Shown: in pieces, positions 49,101 to 60,398 of the stretch
How positions within the stretch are numbered: the first letter of the stretch is position 1
How the letters are laid out: the number at the start of each line of letters is the position of its first letter
Assembly (NCBI GenBank): GCA_018343915.1
Contig: JABRWF010000002.1
Span: forward strand, 186,001-250,000
Reading direction: 5' to 3'
DNA length: 64,000 bases
DNA from: Agroathelia rolfsii
Lineage: Eukaryota; Basidiomycota; Agaricomycetes; Amylocorticiales; Amylocorticiaceae
Position numbers and translations under genes: made by a program
The notes under the pieces: model-generated
Told to the model about the DNA's origin: nothing
What the model saw: only the letters and a program-made list of their open reading frames with translations
Databases searched by the model: none

Positions 49101-49498
49101 GGACTTGACGAAAAATTCTTAGGAATTGGAGAAATACTGGAGTGTAGCGGGAGTATGCCGAGCGCGGCTTGTGGGGTCTAGCCTTGCAGTGCCTCCCCTA
49201 TTGGCGTGTGTGCTATGGATGTCCCTATCCGCTCGCTTGGCCGGTCCCTTTACCCCGCAAAATATAAGTGTCCCCTTGAACTGCCCAACCGGTTTCCCTC
49301 CCACAAAATATTTGCTCTCTCAATCTCTCCCTCTCCCACTCACACTCTCCTCCCATCGCGCTTTCTTCTCTTCTCTTTTCTTTTTTGGGGCTCTCTCTCT
49401 TATATTCTTATTACCTCTCTATCTCTCGGGCACCATTAGACTACACCTCCTCTCCCAGCACACTACCAAAGTCTCTCTAATCAGCTAATGGTTTCGCT
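46189..49498. other. Long intergenic region
   Basis: No gene supported. It has CT-rich and T-rich stretches, a (CA)n-like run at about 48505-48537, and a CT-rich leader at 49316-49440 belonging to the next gene. Confidence 0.4.
49263..49268 (+). promoter_or_regulatory. TATA-like element of the AIM9-like gene
   Basis: TATAAG about 235 nt before the ATG and just ahead of a long CT-rich leader, a usual basidiomycete promoter layout. Confidence 0.35.
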
Positions 49499-51526
49499 AT
49501 GAACGCATCCCGAAGAATTATTACCACCATCGCATCCAAGCGTCCCTCGACCGGCCTGCACTTCAGGCGGCCCTTGGCGATTGCTGTACCCATCCCAGCC
49601 GGCCACCAGCCTATCCACCCTCCCCCTCCCCCAGCGCGCAAGCTTCAAGGTAAGATCTAAATATTGTATTTTCGGCCCATTCCGTCTCGCTAACCTTGCC
49701 TCCTGCCTTTGCAGAAGACGAGACTCTGTTCAAGTACACGTCTGGACGCTGGCTCTACAATGAGGAGGAGCAGATGGCCCAGAGGTATATCAAGTTTGAC
49801 GTGGCTGCACTGCATCAAGTCATCCACAACGCTTGTGGCTCAACCGTGGTAGGCATGGAAAAGAAGGAGGGCATGTTCAACAAGTCCTTCATTGTCACGC
49901 TTGCCAACGGTAAGAAGGTCGCGGCTCGGATCAAGGTGTGTGACATCGTGACACATGTTCTGTTGAATTAACACCTAAACGCCTATTTCCCTTTTTTAAT
50001 TATTATTATTCGATAATAATTATTAGAACCCCATCGCTGGCCCGGAGCATTTGATGACAGCCTGCGAAGTTGCCACCATGGATTACGTCCGCAATCACCT
50101 CGGCATGCCTGTCCCCAACGTGATCACGTGGAGCTCTCGCGCAGCCGAGAACAACGTCGGTGCAGAGTACATTATCATGGATATGGCCGAGGGTGTGCCT
50201 CTCAGCAACGTCTGGGCCAAGCTTGACCCACGCCGCAGGAAGAACATCGTCAACTCGCTCGTCAACATCGAGTCTGGTTTGCTCAAGGCCAAATTTTCGC
50301 ATTACGGTGGTCTTTATTACAAGTCGGATATCCCTGCCGATCGGCAGGCACCGACGCTCTTCGCCGGCGGCTACCGGAACGCAGCGGCCGAGGCCAAGTT
50401 CTGTATCGGCCCATCTCCGGACCGCGCCTTCTATGAAGACGAACGTGCCCAGCTTGATATCAACCGTGGACCGTGTGCGTACTTTCTGTTCTCTAATGCA
50501 TCTAGCAGGTTACTCATTAGTTCTACAGGGTCATCGCCGCAGGAATACCTTGCCTCCCTCGCCGAGCGCGAGGAGGCCTGGCTCTCTGCTCATGCCAAAC
50601 CCCACATGCATGACGATCCTTTCCGAAGTGTCGTCGGTCCTCAGTCTGTGGCAGAGCATCTTGATACTCTGAAGCAGTTCCGCTCTGTTATTCCTGCTAT
50701 TGTTCCCACTTCGTCCAAGGTTCTGTCCTCTACTATCTGGCATCCTGATTTGAACGCTGGCAACATCTTTGTCTCTACCGACGATCACCCGCGCGTGACA
50801 GGCATCATCGATTGGCAGGGTACCTGGGCCGGACCAGCTTATCTACAGATTAACACGCCCACGTTCCTCGATTCGGGCGTCGAAGTCGCTTCTGGACTCG
50901 CCATGCCACAGCTACCCGAGAACTTCGCAGACATGAGCGTTCGTTCGCAATCGCTCGTCTACGGACAGCACAAGGCGCAGATGCTCCAGAAGCTCTACGA
51001 GATTAAGCAGGTCCACCCGTTCCGCGTGACCCACCGCGACGTGCGCACGCTCCCCGCCAAGACCGCTGGTCGCACATGGAAGGACGGCATCTTGCCACTG
51101 CGCCTCGCCCTCCTTAGCGTCGCCGCTCGCTGGCGCGAGCTCTCGACGCCCGATCAGCCGTGCCCCATCCGCTTCACGCGTGAAGAATTTCAGCGCCTGA
51201 AGGACCAGCGCGATCGCTATGTCAACTGGCACGATCTCTTCGATGACCTGAACAACATGTTCGGCATGCGCTCGTATGGATGGGTCACCGCGGGCGAGTA
51301 CGACAACAAGCGCTCGCTACTCGATCGCACGCGCAAGTCGCTCTCTCCCGAGCTCCAAGAGGAGATGGAGAAGCTGATGCCCCAGCAATGGTGGCCATAT
51401 CGCGACACGCTGACCCCCCTCTCCCATTCATCGTCGGTGTCTACCAAGTCGTTCTCAGCTCCATCTTCCCTGTCGTCATCCACCATCTCCTCCGCTGCGA
51501 TCGTCGCTGCCCCGCCGGCAATATGA
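49499..51526 (+). CDS. AIM9: AIM9-like mitochondrial protein, aminoglycoside phosphotransferase fold
   Basis: Four exons, about 590 residues. The N-terminus (MNASRRIITTIASKRPSTGL) is basic and hydroxylated, fitting mitochondrial import. The start of the mature protein, LFKYTSGRWLYNEEEQMAQR, is diagnostic of the fungal AIM9 family. The APH kinase-like core follows: FNKSFIVTLANGKKVAARIK, YIIMDMAEGVPLSNVW, the catalytic-loop-like IWHPDLNAGNIFV (HPDLNxxN) and VTGIIDWQGT. The family is needed for normal mitochondrial inheritance in yeast; its substrate is unknown. The third intron (50475-50528, 54 nt) has no stop and is a multiple of three, so an unspliced transcript stays in frame. The C-terminus is Ser-rich. 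Confidence 0.88.
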
Positions 51527-54201
51527 ATTATTTGTCGAATTTTTCCTTTCATCTTGGGTTCCGTATCTCTGTCGTCACCGTTGGTTTTTCGGGTTTTATA
51601 TGTTGGGTCTTTCGGTTATATTCCGTGTCACATATCTCTCTGGGTTCTCTTTTGTTTTCTCTCTCTGGGTTTTTTTTGTTTCTTTTCTCTCTGTTTCCTT
51701 CCTCGGTAGATGCAAACACAAACCAAGTGTCATCGACGAAGAAACACTTAGAGGTTCAAGTATTCCTGGGTTTTAGGTCTTTTTCCGGTTTCTTTTTGGG
51801 CGGTGTGTTGTAAGGTTTTTGGGTTTTTTTTTTCGACGGTTTTTGTCCCTGCTAGGCCTGTCCATCGTTATGGGCAGGGCAGTGGACACGGTGTACATCT
51901 TCAGGGTATTATTTTTCCTTTCTCTCCCTTGTCTGTCATCTTCGGTGATCGGCGATGGGGGGGGGCGGCGACGGTTCTTGGGTTCTGGTTTTGCTCTGTG
52001 GTTCGGGGAAAACGGACCTTGACCGGTTCTTTTTATGAACTGGTCATATACGACACACATCAACTCTACAGCAAATGGTTTCTATTTTCGCTTTAGTCTT
52101 TGGCTCTCTTTCTTAACAACGTAAAAAAAAAGACATTTTGTTTCCTTTCTTTCTTGCCTCTCATCTATAATCCACATTCTACTCTCCTTTCCCTCTTTTT
52201 TCTTCTCTCTCTCCTATCTATATTCTAAATCCTTGTCTGTGCAAATCATTAATAACTTCTACATTGCTTTCTTCCCTATCCTCTTTTCTCTTGTATTACG
52301 ATACTACATGAACGATTCCACACACGTACAAACATATTCAACCAACCAAATTGCTACTCCCACTTAAAACTTCAAATGTGTATTCTTACTTTTTCTTTTT
52401 CTGTTACATATGTTAACGATCATTGTTATGATAAAGTTGATAAAAACCAAATTGAATGAAAATTTCTTGCTGTACATATTCATTCATTACGCTTGTGTAA
52501 TAGTGTGTGATTTCTAAACTGTGACAAAGAAATTGTATAGGCAATTTCATCGGAACTTTGCTTTCGTCTCGTGAACAAAAAGCATCACGATCTACCTGGA
52601 CCTTCGGATGTCTGAGACTTCTAAGATTGGAATGAGCAGCCGACGATGGATTCGGTTTGCTTGCCAATGAGGTAGGTGCCTAGCACGCGCATACATCCAG
52701 GCCACCAGATAATCTCAATCTTGTGGCTTTATCGATAGCCCGTTGATAGGGCTTGGAATTCTCGGAAGTTATCAAGGTATTTTAGAATTCTAGGTCAAGG
52801 TCGGGCGATGCAGAGAGTCCGACGGGCTGCCAAATGACCTTCTTAACCATGCGCCGTATGTGAACACTAATGCAGGGAACGTTTGAACGAGGGCGCATTA
52901 GTAACGTCAGCCCAATATGTAACCATCTAGTATGCGGTAATGATAGAGTTCTTTGATGCGCTCATTTACAAACCCATTGTCTGATAACTTAATAAAGACG
53001 GCCCAGACCGCCGGATTGTCAATTGTTACCCATAATTCATCCATGATTAAGCCGGATATAGAGCATGGACTGTTGTTGCCAGCGCCAGCGCGATTGGTTA
53101 GGATAATCAATAGTTTTCCATAAGCGCTGGGAGATTCCCATTAAAGTTCTCTGCGCTATCTTGAATATAGTTATCAAGCATGTTCAACTCGAAGTCAATA
53201 TACGCTATCATCGGTATCATCACGCAATACATTTCACAGCTTCGAAATCGATTGGGAGAGATGCGCAAAGCAGGTCTATGCTCGGGATATGCCGTGCACC
53301 GCTGATTCGTTTGGTATACCACCCAATAAATAGATTCATTCCGGGATAAAGAAATTTAAGGATGTGCCTCGATACAAATCGTCAACTGAGAGGCACATCC
53401 GTGACGGCAAAGAGGATGGAGCGTGATAGTGGCACGGCACCCGCAACCGCAACCCGTGCGCTATGATCGATGGTATGCATCCGCGGTTGCCAGAGTCCAG
53501 ACTGTTGCAAATTTATTCATGAAGGTCGTGATGTATGGATACAAAAGCCTCAGGAATCGGTTGATTCGGTACGGGTCTACCTGCAAGCATGGGCATTTAA
53601 TGGACACGCATATAACGCGCCCTGTTGCAATGATGGACCCGTAGATGAGGAAAGGAGATAGTATTGATGCATATTGATGATCCTGGCCGCAAAAAATCCA
53701 AGCACCGTGCGAAGAACGTGCGTTTCTTTTTCCAGTGCTAGAACCATGATGGTTGGCAGTCGTACACGCTATAAATGCATGCATGCAGGTTGTACCTGAG
53801 CAGAGAAATTGATTTCCCGCCGCGTCTTTCCCGCTCTGACCCGGATTTGTATGCCATTACCACCTCGAAGGCGCTTGATGATCCTTGTACTTGGTAGTTG
53901 AGCGGGAATGACATTATTTCGCAACCGAGGCACTCTGATCACTATTGCGTTTATTTAGGACGGCGTCGACTGAGCCTTGGATGAAGGCCTTTAGGCGGTG
54001 TAAAGTGAACATAACAATTGTCCGTGATAGGGTCTACCCGCTGATAAAATTCTGGTGTCGGGGGAAATCTTTTCTCCTCATACTTGGATAGACGCTTAAT
54101 AAAAATATATAGATACTGGTCATATAATCGAACCAAGCTTAGATACTACAAGAAAATACAAATCTATCGGTATTCAATCAAATAAATTCTTTTTTTATTC
54201 A
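51527..54201. other. Long intergenic region
   Basis: Pyrimidine-rich 3' flank of the AIM9-like gene to about 52400, then sequence without coding character, then the 3' end of the hexokinase gene. Confidence 0.45.
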
Positions 54202-56382
54202 TCAGAGATCGACATATAATCCTTTGTCTTTGCGAATCTTGGTCATGGCTAGAATGGCGTAGATTAGCCTTGTTAGCTGGGAATATAAAGTCGGAAGTTA
54301 AGAGGGACAGACCTGCGATGATCGCACTTCCAACACCGCTTCCGTCCTCAGCGTGGTGTGTAACGATATTTCTGTGTTATGCGAGCATTATTATTCCTGA
54401 TAGCAAGATTTTGTGAGGATAGTGATGCATACCGGCCCTTTTCACCAAAGATATCAACAAGTCCTTCATGTACACGGTCTGCGAAGCCGGGGTATTTCTA
54501 GAAGAAGAAAAGTTGGTCACTGCACATGATTGTGGAGTTTATCATGCTAACGTTGTAGAGGGATCCATCCGCTCCGACCGAGCAACCTTCATCGAGATAA
54601 CCCATTTTACTAACAATAGCCGCAATGCCGCAAGCGCTCAAACGAGCAGCACGGCGTCCGATCAGCTTAGCAAGGGCACGGAAGAATTGTCGTTCTGCCA
54701 ATGTTGTCTCCAGAGCGAAGAAGTGGCTAAAGATGCCGATGATCATGAGCAGCTCATCCGTTGGGTCACTGTCGAGTTTTTCAGTGATTTTTTTTTTTTC
54801 AAGGGTAAAATAATAAATTTTGCACACCTTTCCATTAGAGATAGGAAGGCAGTCTCGAACACATAAGGGGACTCAAGTTTGTAGGTGTTTTGGCCGAGGA
54901 AGAGAACGCCCTCATCAACGAGCTCGCAGATGACAAGCCTGAGGATTTCACCAAGGTATCGGCCAGAGATGAGTTTCTATCGGGAAGATATGAGTATTGG
55001 CTTGTGTGGTTGTCGTTATCAGATTAACTCACCTCGAAAGCCTGTTCTCCTGGTTTATTGGAAGATTCATCTACGATGATGTCATAGGGGGTACGGGGTA
55101 GATGCTCATGCTCGAACGAGTCAAACGCTCCCCATTCGCAGTTAATCGCTATCTGGGCTTCTGGACAGATACCAAGATCAGCAATCTTCTCAATATTCTT
55201 TACGTCCTCCATGTATGCGGCATTGCAACCTGTCCCAAAGATGACTGCAATCTTAGTGCGAGGATTAACGTAGTGCGACGCGATGAGTGTTCCAGTGGTG
55301 TCATTGATCAAGGCAGTCAGTGTCACAGGGAGATTCTGTAAACGTCAGGATGGATTAGAACAAGCTTAGTTTACTGTATAGATAATTGCGTACGAGATTC
55401 GTGAGTGATTTCTTGAACATCTCGGCGACATCACGTCCCTCTGTATTGGGCGCACCGAAGCCTTTGGTCCATCGAATGAGCTCTCCATGATCGATGCGGC
55501 TTTGGCTATTCTCATACTTTAGATCCTAGGATAACATGAACCTCTATGCCAATGCTTACAAACAGGGGTAGGAAAACTATCAAGTATATTAGCACATACA
55601 TCAAGGTGTGCATTATTTTGGATGGGATCTTACAGTAAACCCTAAGGGAAGTGGTTTGTTCGCGGTAGGAGCGGTGTCACCGGTAAGGTTGCTCTCAATA
55701 AAAGTTTTTAGGCATTCTGCACAGAAATCAAAGAGTTTCTGGCCGTCTTCATGTTTTTGTTCTTCGGTCAAACGGTACTTTGATTGAGTCATTTCGAATT
55801 TGCCTTCGCCTTGCAACGTGACAAGACAAACACGCAGATTTGTACCACCTATATATGGAGTGAGAATTGTGCAGCAGAGTTCTGAGTGATGAGAGTTACC
55901 GAGGTCCAAGGCAAGGAAATCGCCGGTTTCTGAGCCTGTGGGCCAGCCGAAGACATAAGTTGGGATCATGGGCTAAATACAGTACGTGGGAATGATGCTC
56001 AATTATGATACTCATATCCTACTTACGACAATCTGTTCGGGCTTGGAGAGGCCTAAATCCAAAACATCTTTGAAAGCATCTGTGATCATGCGCATCCGTT
56101 GAGGGGTCAGGGTGAACCTATGCGACAACACAACGTCTCTGAGAACATCGATCTTGTTGATGACTGCCTGAGAATATTCACATGCTTTCATATTTACGAA
56201 GATGATCTGCCATAGTTCTATCTGTAGTTTAAGGGAAATTTCCGACATGTACAGTTGATAACTTGGACGCACTTTTTGGTCGCATGAGGTAGATCATCGT
56301 CCCCCTGAGAACGAGTGTGGAAAGCTACGGTTTGCCCAGTAGGCAGAGTGACACTACCGCTTCCTCTTCGGGATGCTGGCAT
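54202..56382 (-). CDS. Hexokinase
   Basis: Multi-exon sugar kinase of about 500 residues on the minus strand. Starts MPASRRGSGSVTLPTGQTVA, then MADHLRKYE and LTPQRMRMITDAFKDVLDLG. Phosphate 1 motif FLALDLGGTNLRVCLVTL, then PLGFT joined to FSYPC and QSRIDHGELIRWTKGFGAPN (sugar-binding). TLTALINDTTGTLIASHY contains the catalytic Asp; AVIFGTGCNAAY is phosphate 2; CEWGAFDSFEHEHLPRT and KLISGRYLGEILRLVI follow. It ends IRKDKGLYVDL. The FSYPC segment lies on its own 17-nt exon (55560-55576); without it the gene loses a substrate-binding motif. It phosphorylates glucose and other hexoses at the start of glycolysis. Intron positions are read from GT-AG sites that keep the family sequence. Confidence 0.92.
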
Positions 56383-56624
56383 ATTGACTCTTGCGATAGA
56401 TAAGTGGTGGGGATGGGGAGAGGAGGAGGGACAGAGTTTATGCGCTTATGAGCTGGAGCTCCAGATTAGGATAACCTGTTTGGCCTAACAAAATTCCTCC
56501 AAGTTCCCGCTGTTCCCGCTATTCTGCAGCCACTACAGCCACGCACAGCCACCTCAGCCACCAATATCCAGAAGACGCTACCATTCTATGCTGCTATACG
56601 CTCTTCAGAGTCTTCACATCCGTC
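56383..56624. promoter_or_regulatory. Divergent promoter of hexokinase and uL14m
   Basis: 242 bp between the two start codons, with no other feature visible. Confidence 0.45.
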
Positions 56625-57129
56625 ATGATTGGTCTCAAAGGCACTCTCAACGTATGAACTCACTCCTTTGCGTCCTCTACAAGTCTCTCACGCTTTGAAA
56701 AGGTCATAGACAACTCCGGCGCCGTCATAATCGAATGCGTTAACGTTCTCAAGCAAAAAGTCAACAATGGCTGGGGCTCCGTTGGCGACGAAATCGTTTG
56801 CGTAGTCAAGTCTGCTCGACCACTGACAGCAGCAGCAGCCTCTTCTGCCACTGCAGTCAAGGTGCGAAAAGGGGACGTCCGTCGTGCTGTTATTGTTCGT
56901 ACACGGAAGGAAATACGGAGACCAGACGGTAGGGTTATACGGTTTGACGACAATGCCGCAGTCCTGTTAAACAACAAACGTGAAATGCTGGGCACACGAA
57001 TAAACGGTGTTGTCAGTGCTGACCTGCGTAACAAGGGCTGGTCAAAAATCCTGACGCTCGCACCCAAAGTAAGTCTTGGTCCTATAAACCGTGTCATACA
57101 CACTAATGCGAGTCAAACAGATAATATAA
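56625..57129 (+). CDS. Mitochondrial ribosomal protein uL14
   Basis: Three exons. Exon 1 is only MIGLKGTLN, then [60 protein letters not shown] and [20 protein letters not shown], the bacterial-type L14 pattern used in mitoribosomes. The third exon is just ATA ATA TAA after a GTAAGT intron, ending LAPKII; read-through of that intron would add a short extra tail ending at 57134. The protein sits at the large/small subunit interface and binds 23S-like rRNA. It is divergent to hexokinase, sharing a 242-bp intergenic region. A small Ala/Ser insert ([10 protein letters not shown]) is lineage-specific. Confidence 0.92.
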
Positions 57130-58216
57130 CATAGATATATATGGCTTTACCATCCAAGCCCCTCGTTTATTAGATATTCATCTTATAATGGCATATACCA
57201 TCCAATTTCTGCTCTGTCGTTGCTTGGGGCATCTTTCATCGGCTGCCCTTGGACATTCTAACACAATTGGTGAGATACTCGGTACCATTTGTGCTTAAAC
57301 AAGTGGGTACTACTTCCTACCTGTAGCACTGTAACTACTTGCGACATGCAACACTTCTCTTTAGATGCTCCCTTTGGATCTCCTATCCGACCACTGCCTG
57401 TAAAATTGAAGATACGCGCATTGTTTATACCGCAGTGAATGGTGGAATTCGATGAAATTGATGGGAAGAGTTATTTTTTGAACTCAAGGTTTGGCGTCAA
57501 AATGAAGTCATTTATCCAATGGTGACCATAAAACATTCCAATTTGCGCACATCTCTAGTGTCAATACATGGGCAATTAACAACATGATATACGGTATTGC
57601 GCAGGATTCATATATTGAGCTGCCATGTTCTCCAAATATCACAGCCTTGCCTTGCATCGACGACTACCCATGCGATTCAGTTATCGACTTAAATCTCAGA
57701 TAACACCCGCTATCCAGAATTACTGAATTGGAAAATGCATAGCTGGCGGTAGGTATAAACTTGAAACGCAGGTATTTGAAGCAGCATGCATTATGATGGC
57801 CTGTGCTATATACCGATGATTATAATTGATGAGGATTCAAGTGACAAGCTGAAGATGTTGGGTCTCTCTTGAGGTGCTTTACTGTTTAGATTTGATATGA
57901 TTGTCATGTCTAGGACGACCGTGATATCACGTGCATGAATATAGTTCTGCACAAATGGAGCAATGGGATGGAGCAAGACCGTGAGTTTTACACTTTCTCG
58001 TGTTCGGGTCAGCAGACAAAGAGCTCCAATGAGTCTGTTGGGGGCTGAGTATAATCAGAATCAGTCCAAAAGTAAATGACGGACGGGTGCTTCGAACAGG
58101 CTTCTGGCGGGATGATTGATGATCTATCTTGTTGATCATGATACCTATAACATTCAAAAACCGTACGCGAGGCCGCTTGAATACCTTCCCCACCTCGACA
58201 ATTGACACAGTCAAGG
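57130..58216. other. Intergenic, possible upstream exons of the next gene
   Basis: No clear gene. From 57957 a short exon MEQWDGARP with a GTGAG donor and later in-phase segments could be 5' exons of the following gene, but the joins are not secure. Confidence 0.35.
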
Positions 58217-60027
58217 ATGGTATTCATCTTCGTAACTGCTCTGTATTGGCGAAAGCACTGTGAACAGAAGCCACATTGGTCTACCGGGAAAGCTCAGCTC
58301 GAGTCCGAGAGCCTGGAAGATGACTCTGGCGATTCACTATGCAACAAAAGCTCGGCTTCCTCTTTGGCTTCAAAGAACAGCGGTTGCAGTGTACGGAGTC
58401 TAGCGGGAAAGCCCATCTGCACTCTAAAGGGTAGTGTGATCGAGGGCTTTGAATCCGTTCTGTACAAGCGGAAGTTTGAAGCACTATCATCAACTTCATA
58501 CTATTTACAGGCACATTCCCCGAGCGCTTGTTCTGCACAAGAAGACTTAATAACAAAAGGATGCGAAATTGACCAACTTGTAGCTGATCTTTTGAACTTT
58601 TCTCGGTACGATTCAGGACTCCAGATCAAATGTACTCATCTTCAGTTTGACTGATAAAGTACCAGCATTGACATGTATTCTCGTCGAATAAACACATGGG
58701 CCATCAGTCAGATTATGCAGCTCCTCGATCATGGTTATCAGGATGAAGTTGTAAAAGGATTATCCAGATGGTCTGGTATTGAAATTGAGATCTTTGGACA
58801 AGAATTCATTTGGCGGACATGGATAGAGTGAGCGTCTTCTTCACAAACCATGAAGACTTGTAACTAACTTGGATACTTTCAGCTCAAAACAGCCCATTAT
58901 AACAATGATGTCTGATGGCCACTCTGCTTTGCCATCCATATTGATTAACTTTCTCATATGTCTCGGGGCCATGAATAAGCGCTTTGCCTTGTTATTGAGC
59001 GAGAATGGGCTTCTGCAAGCGCATTTCATTGTTTCGCAACAGTCTATTGGAGGCACAGACACTGAAAACCTGACCTCTCGTCTACAAACTATCTACTCAT
59101 TTGTGGGAATGAAAACAGCCACTCAGCCGATCCTTCTTGGCTTGCAATTTCGTCCTTTCACTAGCAACGAATTCGACTTGGATGTATCTCAGCATGATTT
59201 CGTTTCGTACGAACAGCTGCGTCGGAATGCGTGGCTCCAACTTCCAGAATCCTTCGCTCAACATCGATTAAGCCTCCCACCTCTTCCACACTCCCATGGA
59301 TTACTAATGTTATCGTCACTACAAGCATATTTTACAACGCTATGGAACTTGAATCGGTAAGTTTTCAAGTTACATAGTTAGCTTTCAGTCTAACATGGGC
59401 TATAGTATAAATCGGAAAAAGGCTATATTCGACGAAAATTCGGAATCGCCGATGCATGACATTGCTGGTCTCCTGAATCCATTGCCTAATCACTCATCGC
59501 TGCAGCCCATCATACAAGAGCTTACATCACATTTGCAGCATTATCACCGCCGAATAATTACCGATTCAGATATTTTCGGTGAGGTGGATCCTGCGATCAG
59601 GTGCCTCAAAGTACTCTGCGCAGAACTTCAGGATTATTATGCGGATCTATACATATTCGAAAGGTAAGAACTTGAAGTTCTAATACTGAATAATAACGGG
59701 ATTTGATCCTGAGTAACCCCCCTTAGCGAACCAAAGTTTATGAGTCTCAAAGAGAGTGGGTCTTTAGGAGCGGCGCTCGAAACTTACCTAGAGAAGCTAT
59801 GTCCTTTGTCTGGGCTGATCATTTGGATGAATCGGAAAGACATACAATCTGGCCGAAATGCGGAGTTACTTTTTCGGTCTCTGCGACACATATGGGAGCC
59901 TGAATACATCTCCCTCACTATCGCAATGTTGAAGCTATGGCCTCAAGATAAAGCAAACCTATTTCTTGACGAATGTGCCCGCCGCACCAGTAGCCACAGC
60001 GCTGCAAGACCGTATGTACGCTTTTGA
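58217..60027 (+). CDS. Unidentified multi-exon protein, possible degenerate Zn2Cys6 regulator
   Basis: Five or more exons in a consistent frame, over 500 residues. The first exon has ALYWRKHCEQKPHW, which resembles the basic half of a Zn(II)2Cys6 cluster in which Trp replaces a Cys. Later exons read GSVIEGFESVLYKRKFEALS, then LLNFSR joined across a 54-nt intron to TSIDMYSRRINTWAISQIMQ, WSGIEIEIFGQEFIWRTWID, LINFLICLGAMNKRFALLLS and many helical segments, ending HSAARPYVRF (an intron at the end could extend it). The helical body is like the middle region of fungal transcription factors, but I do not recognise the family. If the zinc cluster is dead, DNA binding would be lost. The 5' end is uncertain. 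Confidence 0.5.
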
Positions 60028-60398
60028 AATCACCGAATCACCCTGCAGCAGTTGTATACACTACTATAAATTTTACGTAATATCCGGACATTCACAATTC
60101 TTAAATATTCTCATTTCACTCATAGGAAGTATCATCCTGTCTCGTCTTGTATTTCCAGTTGCATATACCGACTCTGACCCATACGTTTTCCTCCACTCTT
60201 GTTTTCTTTTGTGTAAATTCGTAGTACATAATGCTTCTCCGTAACGAATTGGAATATGATTTATTGTTTAATATATTGCAACACTGCGCATGATGGTATG
60301 ATGCGCAATATTAGTTTGTATGCTTAGACCCCTTCAGAATATTCTGCGTTGCAGATAAATAAACACAGTGATACTTGAAAAAATGGTGTCTAATACAA
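60028..60398. other. Convergent 3' flanks
   Basis: Short AT-rich space between two converging genes. No feature seen. Confidence 0.4.
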
